64,000 nt of DNA, taken from NCBI RefSeq assembly GCF_963664415.1, contig NZ_OY761440.1, forward strand, positions 930,001 through 994,000, given 5' to 3'. The first letter of the stretch is position 1; each line of letters opens with the position of its first letter. The notes beneath the pieces are model-generated. The model was not told the DNA's origin. It did not search any database and saw only the letters and a list, made by a program, of their open reading frames with translations. Positions 58,171-64,000 of the stretch are shown one piece after another. The DNA is from an uncultured Desulfobacter sp. GTDB lineage: Bacteria; Desulfobacterota; Desulfobacteria; Desulfobacterales; Desulfobacteraceae. The position numbers and the translations under genes are program-made.

Positions 58171-59475
58171 ATGAAAGATGAGGACAAATCCAAAGCCCAG
58201 CTGATTAAAGAATTGCATGAAACGCGAAAACGCATCGCCGTTTTGGAGCGAAACAACACAAAAGAATATCATAATGAAAAAATACAAATACATGAGGAGG
58301 CCTTTGAGATTATAAACGAAAGCTCAATGTCTGTAATTGTATGGCGGAATATCGAATCTTGACACCTAAAGGCGATGTAAGATGGATTGAGGATAGAACC
58401 GGCATTGAAAGAGATGAAAAAGGAGATATTACCCGTTACCGGGGAATTATTCTGGACATCTCCGAGCGCAAGCAGGCGGAAAGTGAACTGGCAGACGAAC
58501 GCTCTCGCCTTGCCTCAATCATCGAAGGGGCGCAAGTCGGGACCTGGGAATGGAACGTGCAGACGGGGGAGACCGTATTTAATGAAATCTGGGCCCAAAT
58601 CGTCGGCTATACCCTGGAAGAGTTGGCCCCAGTAAACATTGATACCTGGGTTTCGCTTGCCCATCCCGAGGACATAAAGGGCTCGGACGAGCTTCTCAAC
58701 AAGCATTTTGTAGGCGAACTTACTCTTTATAATTACGAATGCCGTATGCGGCACAAAGACGGCCACTGGGTGTGGGTGCATGATCAGGGCCGCCTCATGA
58801 GTCGTGATGCGGATGGTGCGCCATTGCTTATGTTTGGCACGCATCAGGACATTACCGAACGAAAACGCATGGAAGAGATGATGATCCAAAGCGAAAAAAT
58901 GCTATCAGTTGGTGGCCTTGCCGCAGGCATGGCCCACGAGATCAACAACCCCCTGGCCGGGATGCTGCAAACCGCCCAGGTGTTATCCCAGCGGCTGAAG
59001 GCAGACACCAATATCTTGGCTAACCTAAAAGCGGCTGGAGCCGCCGGCACTACCATGAAATCTATTGAACAGTTCATGGAAGATAGGGGGGTACAAAGAA
59101 TGATTGGGGCCATCACCGAGTCAGGCCAGCAAAATACAGCAAGTGCTGCTCAATATCCTGACCAACGGTGCCCAGGCCATGCAGACAGTTAAACGGGCAC
59201 CCCCCAGGTTTATCCTTAGAATTCGCAAAGAAAAATCATCTGATATGATCCGTATGGAAATAGAGGATAATGGACCAGGAATGGATGAAAAGAATCGGTC
59301 AAAGGTGTTTGATCCATTTTTTACGACTAAACCAGTTGGTATAGGCACAGGGTTGGGTCTGTCGGTTTCCTATTTTATCATAACTGAAAATCATAAAGGT
59401 AAAATAGACGTTATTTCTGAACAAGGAAAAGGAGCGAATTTTATTATTCAACTCCCTGTTCACAGAAAAAACTAA
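58171..59475 (+). pseudogene. Decayed PAS-domain sensor histidine kinase
   Basis: Three overlapping pieces in different frames. The first (58171-58362) is a coiled-coil N-terminus and the start of a PAS domain; the second (58341-59192) has the end of that PAS, a complete PAS/PAC pair (GAQVGTWEWNVQTG; DITERKRMEE) and the H-box GMAHEINNPLAG with the phosphoacceptor histidine; the third (59104-59475) has the ATPase N-box LLNILTNGAQAM, DNGPGMDE and GTGLGLSVSY. Between the second and third about 60 codons of dimerisation/linker sequence are missing. No response regulator gene is adjacent. The protein cannot be functional as one chain. Confidence 0.88.
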
Positions 59476-59509
59476 GACGTAAAAAAGTGAGCCTTATGTC
59501 TATCGGCGC

Positions 59510-59530
59510 TATCCCAAACATTACTGGCCC
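59510..59530 (+). repeat. 21-bp direct repeat, second copy
   Basis: Exact copy of the hrpB 3'-end stretch at 57660-57680. Similarity to hrpB ends on both sides within a few bases. Confidence 0.85.
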
Positions 59531-61783
59531 TCAATTGTTTTGGGCGTTCTGCCAGGAGTCGAACCAGCGGTGCAAACGGCTTTCTGATATGTCGAGACCT
59601 GTTAGAAAAAGGGTGGATTTCAAAAATCCGGTTTCGTATCCGCCTGTAAATGTATCGTTTTCGATTAGATCCGAAGGCCTGACCCCTTGCTTGAGATGAC
59701 CGCCATTTTTAAGAATCTGTGAATAGCCCGAGTCGCTGTCCAAAAATCCCTGGGTGGTAGTCAGAAAATGGTCCATGAGTGACTGTGCACCATCAAAATC
59801 GGCAATGTCATCGGCCACGGTCAGAAATTCAGTCCTTGCAAAACCGCGAAGCTCATTGGTGATGTCAATCAGGCTGTTCAGTCGCTCTCCAGAGACGGCC
59901 GCAGCATTGAGGAAATCCAGGCTCTCACCGGCAGTCAAGGATTGGGCCGTTTCAAGAAGGGCCTCAAAGGTATTAAAACCTTGGCCGCCGCCCAGGGCCT
60001 CTGCCGAAGCCTGGATCAGATGGTTCAGGCTTGTTTTGCCCAAGGTGTCGGCATAGGCAAGGAAAGTTTCACTTTGGGTTGCGTCAAGGCTGGATGCAAC
60101 GCCCATAAGGGTTCCAAGCATTTCGTCTTCGGCCTTACCCGCAACCGATAGAAAGGTATCCCGCTGGTCCTGGGTCATGGCGTTGAAATCCTTCAGGAAG
60201 CTGTTAAAATCCTGGGAATATTCCCCGGCCGCGATCAGGGTGTTCATCCGGTTTTCACCCAAAACACCGTTCAGATATACATATTCCTGTGCCAGTCCCG
60301 GTTCTTCACCCTCTGCGGCCGCCTTTTCATTGGTCAGAAAGGTTGTAAGCTGCAGCCCTGTGAGATCTTGTGCGGTTGTGATAAATCTACCCACCGCTTC
60401 CTGCGAATTTTTACCGATATTGGCAGCCGTGTATAAAAAATTGCTTTGCAGGCTTCCTTCCAGGGTTTGGGCCATGGAAGAGAGCGCCTCAATATGGTTC
60501 GGATCCTGGGCCGCAGCATAAAACAAATAGCTCCTATTTTTGCCGCTCAGGCTATCGGCCGCCTCAACCAGTTCGTTTGCACTGGATGGTGCTGCATCAA
60601 CCGCTGAGATGAAATTGGCCAAATCAACATAATCAAGATCGGAAGCAAAACGGAACAGGTCGGCCAGCTGCTCCTGGCCGAGATTTTCAGCCACGTTCAG
60701 CACCTTGTTGAAATTTTTCTCAGCCACAAGAGCGGTGGATAAAAAATTGGCCCGGGTCTCAGGACTGTCAGCAAGCCGGTCCACCATCGATACGAACTTG
60801 GCAAGGTGTGGGTCGGCATCAGCTGCCAGGGCTAAAAAATCTGTTCTCTCCGAGCCATCAAGACGGGTTGTGGTGGCCATGAGCCCGTTCATATTTTCTT
60901 TTTCACCCTGGGTGGCCAAAAGAAAATTTTCAACATCTTCTCCACTCAGCCTGCTGGTAAATCTTAAAAAGTCCTCCCGGCCCTTTCCGCCCGTCTCCTG
61001 GGTAAGGGAGAGCAGGTTTTCCAACCCATCTTCCGCCATTACCGCTGATTTGAGAAAATGGGTGAAGGTCGCACCCTCCAGCATATCCGCCGTCCGGATG
61101 AACGATTCAAGCTCATCGCCGGCGCCGGCCGCGCTTTTCAGGAAAAGGGAAAGGTCTTCCGAGTCAAGTTCTTCAATGTTTCCGATAATATCGTTCAAGG
61201 ACGCAGGGGACTCAGCGATTGCCGCAATAAAATTTTGCAGATCACCGGCCTTTGCCGTTTCCCTTGTACGACTGAGAAGATCTGCAGTTTCCAGAAAAAA
61301 GGTTATCTGATCTGCCGAAAGCTTTGCTGTCGCGCCAATGAGATTTTCCAGGTTCTGGCCGTCTCCGGCCCGCAGGGCTGTACTCAGGAACAGGGATCGG
61401 TCGTCCCCTTCAAGACTTTTGACCTGGGTTACAAAATCTTCGATCAAGGCTCCTGCATCTGCCAGAACAGCCAAAAATTTAGCCCTGTCAGTACCTGCCA
61501 ACTCCTCGGAAAGCAGGCTCCCGATATCTTCCCACAAGGTATTTTCCTCCCCCAACTCAAGGTAGGTGGAAAGCAAGTCCTGATACTCAGATTGGGACAA
61601 GACGGAATTCACCCCCGAGTCCTGTTGGGAAGCAAACGTTACTGCCGGATCCACGACGTATACATAGGCAGCCGAGCCCGTTTCGGCCTCCCCGGTAGCG
61701 GCATCCCTGGCGGCGGTTGAAACTGAATCCGTGTTTACCTTGAATGTATATGAAGCGTAATTAGACTGGACCTGAATATCCAT
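59531..61783 (-). CDS. Giant helical-repeat protein of about 29-residue units
   Basis: 750 aa, acidic, without cysteine-rich or membrane segments. Residues 85-690 consist of about 15 degenerate units of 28-33 residues with the pattern L-x-G-x-x-x-x-x-F-L-x-x-A, then a second helix ending L-I/V-x-x-A-x-x (examples: LEGDDRSLFLSTALRAG, LDGSERTDFLALAADAD, LTAGESLDFLNAAAVSG). Some units are expanded to about 45-50 residues. This should fold as a two-helix solenoid. The first 30 residues (MDIQVQSNYASYTFKV) lack a classical signal peptide, and the last 60 are non-repetitive. I recognise no family. An alpha-solenoid usually binds protein or lipid; function is unknown. Confidence 0.85.
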   Translation of the reverse strand: MDIQVQSNYASYTFKVNTDSVSTAARDAATGEAETGSAAYVYVVDPAVTFASQQDSGVNSVLSQSEYQDLLSTYLELGEENTLWEDIGSLLSEELAGTDRAKFLAVLADAGALIEDFVTQVKSLEGDDRSLFLSTALRAGDGQNLENLIGATAKLSADQITFFLETADLLSRTRETAKAGDLQNFIAAIAESPASLNDIIGNIEELDSEDLSLFLKSAAGAGDELESFIRTADMLEGATFTHFLKSAVMAEDGLENLLSLTQETGGKGREDFLRFTSRLSGEDVENFLLATQGEKENMNGLMATTTRLDGSERTDFLALAADADPHLAKFVSMVDRLADSPETRANFLSTALVAEKNFNKVLNVAENLGQEQLADLFRFASDLDYVDLANFISAVDAAPSSANELVEAADSLSGKNRSYLFYAAAQDPNHIEALSSMAQTLEGSLQSNFLYTAANIGKNSQEAVGRFITTAQDLTGLQLTTFLTNEKAAAEGEEPGLAQEYVYLNGVLGENRMNTLIAAGEYSQDFNSFLKDFNAMTQDQRDTFLSVAGKAEDEMLGTLMGVASSLDATQSETFLAYADTLGKTSLNHLIQASAEALGGGQGFNTFEALLETAQSLTAGESLDFLNAAAVSGERLNSLIDITNELRGFARTEFLTVADDIADFDGAQSLMDHFLTTTQGFLDSDSGYSQILKNGGHLKQGVRPSDLIENDTFTGGYETGFLKSTLFLTGLDISESRLHRWFDSWQNAQNN

Positions 61784-61949
61784 AATAGCCTCCTTGAATT
61801 ATAATTATTGAAAATCATAATATACATCGGCACGCCAGAGTCCATTCTGAACTAAATTTTGGTAAACATACTTTTTTTTAAGGGGCTTTCATTTCACAAT
61901 AACTTATATGCCCGCACACATGGTCGGCAAATCCCACAACCGATTTTTT

Positions 61950-62012
61950 ACATAACAGCCATGGGCTGACCTGACATATACTGATTTCAGCTTCAGACCG
62001 ATGGTGAACATG
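61950..62012 (+). repeat. Intergenic hairpin repeat, unit F (degenerate)
   Basis: CATAACAGCCATGGGCTGACCTG followed by a degenerate second arm (TTTCAGCTTCAGACC). A partial unit (TGGTCGGCAAATCCCACAAC) precedes it at 61920. It lies upstream of the helical-repeat gene. Confidence 0.5.
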
Positions 62013-62063
62013 GATTTCATTTTTACGCGATGTTGTTAAATTTACGCATATATAACTTCAAGG

Positions 62064-62090
62064 AATGAAAAAAGGCCCAGTGTCATACCG
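62064..62090 (-). terminator. Intrinsic terminator of the YeeE/YedE operon
   Basis: On the minus strand GGCCCGGTATGACACTGGGCC folds around a short loop and is followed by TTTTTTC. It lies about 20 bases past the stop of the last YeeE/YedE gene. Confidence 0.8.
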
Positions 62091-62112
62091 GGCCATGGTT
62101 TAAAAAAACAAA

Positions 62113-62667
62113 TCATGCCTTATCCGGCAATTTCCAAGCAATGAGCATGAAAATGATTCCGATGCCGGCTGCCAGCAGCGTACCCGGTATAATGGGCAGC
62201 AGTGCCTGGAACTTATCTGAACCTGTGGCCAGCATAACTTTACCACCGGCAATTTGATCAAAGAGCCAAGAGCCTTTAATATTGCCGTAAACCAGGGTGT
62301 AAATTAAAGCACCCACAAGACCTCCGCCTACAAAAAACAATGCATCCTTTCGTCCATCTGCCAAAGCAGTCAGGCCTGTTCCAGGACAGTAACCGGCTAT
62401 GGCAAAACCGATGCCCAACAGCCCTCCTCCAGCAATCACACCGATGTAACTGCTTTTAACCGAAAGGTGGGCGACATTGATAACACCTATGGTCATCAGC
62501 ACAAATAAAAGAGTACTACTGATACCGATTGCAAAAAATATAGCCTTCATCAGGTGCAACTCTTTCAGGCGAAGCATATTAATAATATTCTGAGGGTTGG
62601 TGGCTCCCACTCGCTGTAGGGCAAATCCAAAAAATATTCCGAGTATGGTTGCAAGAACGATCGTCAT
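62113..62667 (-). CDS. YeeE/YedE family sulfur transport protein (second half)
   Basis: 184-aa membrane protein with about five hydrophobic segments. GGGLLGIGFAIAGYCPGTGLTALADG near residue 82, with its cysteine, is the signature of the YeeE/YedE family (PF04143), whose members move thiosulfate or other reduced sulfur across the inner membrane. It pairs with the preceding gene as the usual split pair. Its place under a persulfide-type regulator supports a sulfur role. Confidence 0.87.
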   Translation of the reverse strand: MTIVLATILGIFFGFALQRVGATNPQNIINMLRLKELHLMKAIFFAIGISSTLLFVLMTIGVINVAHLSVKSSYIGVIAGGGLLGIGFAIAGYCPGTGLTALADGRKDALFFVGGGLVGALIYTLVYGNIKGSWLFDQIAGGKVMLATGSDKFQALLPIIPGTLLAAGIGIIFMLIAWKLPDKA

Positions 62668-62677
62668 AAAGCACCTC

Positions 62678-63250
62678 CTAATTTCTCTTGTAAACCAAGA
62701 CAGCTACGGGAACTGCGGCGGCAAATGCACCGACGGCAAATAAATATCCACTTAAAGATGTCTGCATCATCCCACTCATCATGTGACCGCTTGTGCATCC
62801 ACCGGCCAGGCGAGCACCGAAAAGTACAAGTACCCCGGCAAAAAATACTGTTACATACCGCAATGTGGGGTTTTCCCCAAAGCGCTGCCGCCAGACTTCA
62901 GGGGCACTTCGATCTGACGCCGTCGGCTTAGGGCCGCCTAAACGGGATGACAAAAGCGCTCCGAAGACCATGGCAATAACAAAAACAAAACTGTAATTGA
63001 TTGGGTTAGCAACATTCTTGGCGTATTTACCTCCGCTCTTGTTCAGGTATGCGTTAGGACTGGAATAGCCTGATTTGCTATCCGAATCCTTCTGAACCAC
63101 GGAATCTGAGAACAGGTTCCATACGATACCGTCAGCGATCACAAACTGGGTAGAGACACCGATGGGTTTCACAAAAGCTACGGCGAAAAGGAATGCAGCG
63201 CCAAGAAGAAGTCCACCTTTAAACCAGTTTAATTGTCCATTCATATTCAC
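62678..63250 (-). CDS. YeeE/YedE family sulfur transport protein (first half)
   Basis: 190 aa with four to five membrane segments and the family block LFGARLAGGCTSGHMMSGMMQTSLSG near residue 139, including the conserved cysteine. It starts at the last base of the regulator's stop region (overlap of one base at 63250) and lies 10 bases before its partner, so all three are co-transcribed. Confidence 0.87.
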   Translation of the reverse strand: MNMNGQLNWFKGGLLLGAAFLFAVAFVKPIGVSTQFVIADGIVWNLFSDSVVQKDSDSKSGYSSPNAYLNKSGGKYAKNVANPINYSFVFVIAMVFGALLSSRLGGPKPTASDRSAPEVWRQRFGENPTLRYVTVFFAGVLVLFGARLAGGCTSGHMMSGMMQTSLSGYLFAVGAFAAAVPVAVLVYKRN

Positions 63251-63567
63251 TACTCCTCGTTATTTGGGTTGCAATAGATGCGGTAAAGCGCCTCAAGGAT
63301 CTCTGCAACAGCCTGACTTTTGAGACGGTAATAGATGACCTGACCTTCCCGGCGTGTGGTCACAAGATCTGCCTTTCTCAATGCCGCCAAATGCTGAGAC
63401 AACGCAGACTGGCTTAAAGGGACGGCCTGGTTAAACACACTAACCGGGCATTCTCCATCCATTAAGTGACACAACACCATCAGCCGGCTTGGGTGACTCA
63501 TGCTTTTAAGCAGCTTTGAAGCCATTTCCGCATTTTGTTCAAGTTTTTGGGGAGATATTTGTTTCAT
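63250..63567 (-). CDS. ArsR family persulfide sensor (BigR/SqrR type)
   Basis: 105-aa winged-helix repressor. The DNA-recognition helix is SQSALSQHLAALRKADLV near residue 52. Cys40 (GECPVS) and Cys99 (YRIYCNP) occupy the positions of the two redox cysteines of BigR/SqrR, which form a polysulfide link on exposure to persulfides and release DNA. No metal-binding CxC motif of arsenic sensors is present. It heads the operon with the two YeeE/YedE genes and likely represses it. Confidence 0.85.
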   Translation of the reverse strand: MKQISPQKLEQNAEMASKLLKSMSHPSRLMVLCHLMDGECPVSVFNQAVPLSQSALSQHLAALRKADLVTTRREGQVIYYRLKSQAVAEILEALYRIYCNPNNEE

Positions 63568-63602
63568 GGTTCCATTTGCATTTATATATTAGATACCTCT
63601 AA

Positions 63603-63618
63603 ATTAGATTAATCTAAT
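63603..63618. promoter_or_regulatory. Operator palindrome for the ArsR-type regulator
   Basis: ATTAGATTAATCTAAT is a perfect 16-bp palindrome, 36 bases before the regulator start. It resembles the AT-rich ATTAG-CTAAT boxes of BigR-type regulators and overlaps the predicted -10 element, which fits repression. Confidence 0.75.
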
Positions 63619-63633
63619 ACAAAGATTTGTCAA
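63606..63633 (-). promoter_or_regulatory. Promoter of the regulator-YeeE/YedE operon
   Basis: On the minus strand TTGACA (63633-63628) and TAATCT (63611-63606) are 16 bases apart, a near-consensus sigma-70 pair. Confidence 0.65.
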
Positions 63634-63722
63634 GGCGGAAACAATGGGTATCCGAAGTATTCCCGCTCACCCATTCCGCCCGTTTGATCCAGGCTTGTTG
63701 TTTAGGGCAGTTCAGCAGCATG

Positions 63723-64000
63723 TTATTCTTTGATATACTTTTTATGGTGGCCTTTACAATTGAAAGCGTTGCCTTTCCCTTGTGGTAATCGGTGATTCTC
63801 GATTCTTAAAAATTTTCTTGCCAGAAGAAGGGATATTTTTCCATATAATTTGACCAAAAGACCGACTATGAGAGCAGCAAGAATAGTTCCCTCCCTTACC
63901 CCGGCCAATTTATGCAAAAAAAGGAATGAACTGACAACGCCGATCGTGACCATTGAGCAGTCAAAGCAAATTTTGACTGTTCCGAAATCTTTCTTGAACG
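63723..64000 (-). CDS. YczE/YitT-like membrane protein, 5' end outside the window
   Basis: 92 codons of an open frame that enters from the right edge. The part seen holds two membrane segments (VTIGVVSSFLFLHKLAGV; TILAALIVGLLVKLYGKIS) with VREGTILAALIVG, which matches the C-terminus of YczE/YyaS/YitT family (DUF6198-like) proteins, preceded by FGTVKICFDCS. A hydrophilic tail of about 35 residues follows. Transport function and substrate are unknown for this family. Confidence 0.7.
   Translation of the reverse strand, partial: FKKDFGTVKICFDCSMVTIGVVSSFLFLHKLAGVREGTILAALIVGLLVKLYGKISLLLARKFLRIENHRLPQGKGNAFNCKGHHKKYIKE

Noticed and set aside
61058..61720. 220-codon plus-strand open frame opposite the helical-repeat gene
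   Set aside because: The minus-strand frame has a regular amino acid repeat pattern, whereas this one does not; it is a shadow.
1..64000. tRNA, rRNA, prophage or plasmid replication genes
   Set aside because: I looked for cloverleaf-like stretches, integrase or capsid genes and replication initiators and found none I could support.

Overview
The window reads as chromosome of an anaerobic sulfate-reducing member of the Desulfobacterota, probably Desulfobacteraceae. The grounds are a multiheme c-type cytochrome, an oxygen-labile class I fumarase, a DUF89/ferredoxin pair, FmdE and MobB beside a TRAP transporter, a MOT1-type molybdate/sulfate permease, YeeE/YedE sulfur transport genes and very large Rhs proteins. 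This placement is inference from gene content; there is no rRNA or other taxonomic marker, and I found no tRNA, rRNA or CRISPR array.

Layout: 1-15.4 kb is housekeeping: a partial multiheme cytochrome, a RibD-C/DHFR-like reductase, fumarase, a FapA (DUF342) protein coupled to an unrecognised 569-aa protein, a MOT1 permease, glycerate kinase, ferredoxin + DUF89, an AI-2E-type exporter and two methyltransferases. From 15.8 to 22.3 kb a structured leader with an intrinsic terminator precedes a likely metal-uptake operon (NikL-like protein, TonB receptor, DUF4198 protein), followed by two envelope-glycan membrane proteins.

22.3-48.2 kb is an Rhs polymorphic-toxin island, all on the minus strand. 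Read right to left it holds a secreted dockerin/squalene-cyclase-repeat protein coupled to a full-length 2256-aa Rhs toxin and its HEAT-repeat immunity gene, then orphan cassettes, each a piece of Rhs core joined to a new C-terminal toxin and immunity gene: an HNH-like toxin with Tdi1-like immunity; an unclassified toxin with a new 182-aa partner; a second near-identical copy of the first toxin whose immunity gene is broken; and finally a KptA (RNA 2'-phosphotransferase) fragment. Four insertion sequences (IS4-like, IS21, IS701, IS1634) sit in the island, and ends and target duplications can be read for all four.

48.6-64 kb returns to core genes: dctPQM-fmdE-mobB, an acyltransferase, a phytochelatin-synthase-like peptidase, helicase HrpB, a decayed histidine kinase flanked by a duplicated scrap of hrpB, a 750-aa protein built of about 29-residue helical repeats, and a persulfide-sensor (BigR/SqrR type) operon with two YeeE/YedE genes and a readable operator. 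An intergenic hairpin repeat of about 90 bp, sometimes in tandem, recurs at 7.8, 15.7, 48.3 and 61.9 kb.
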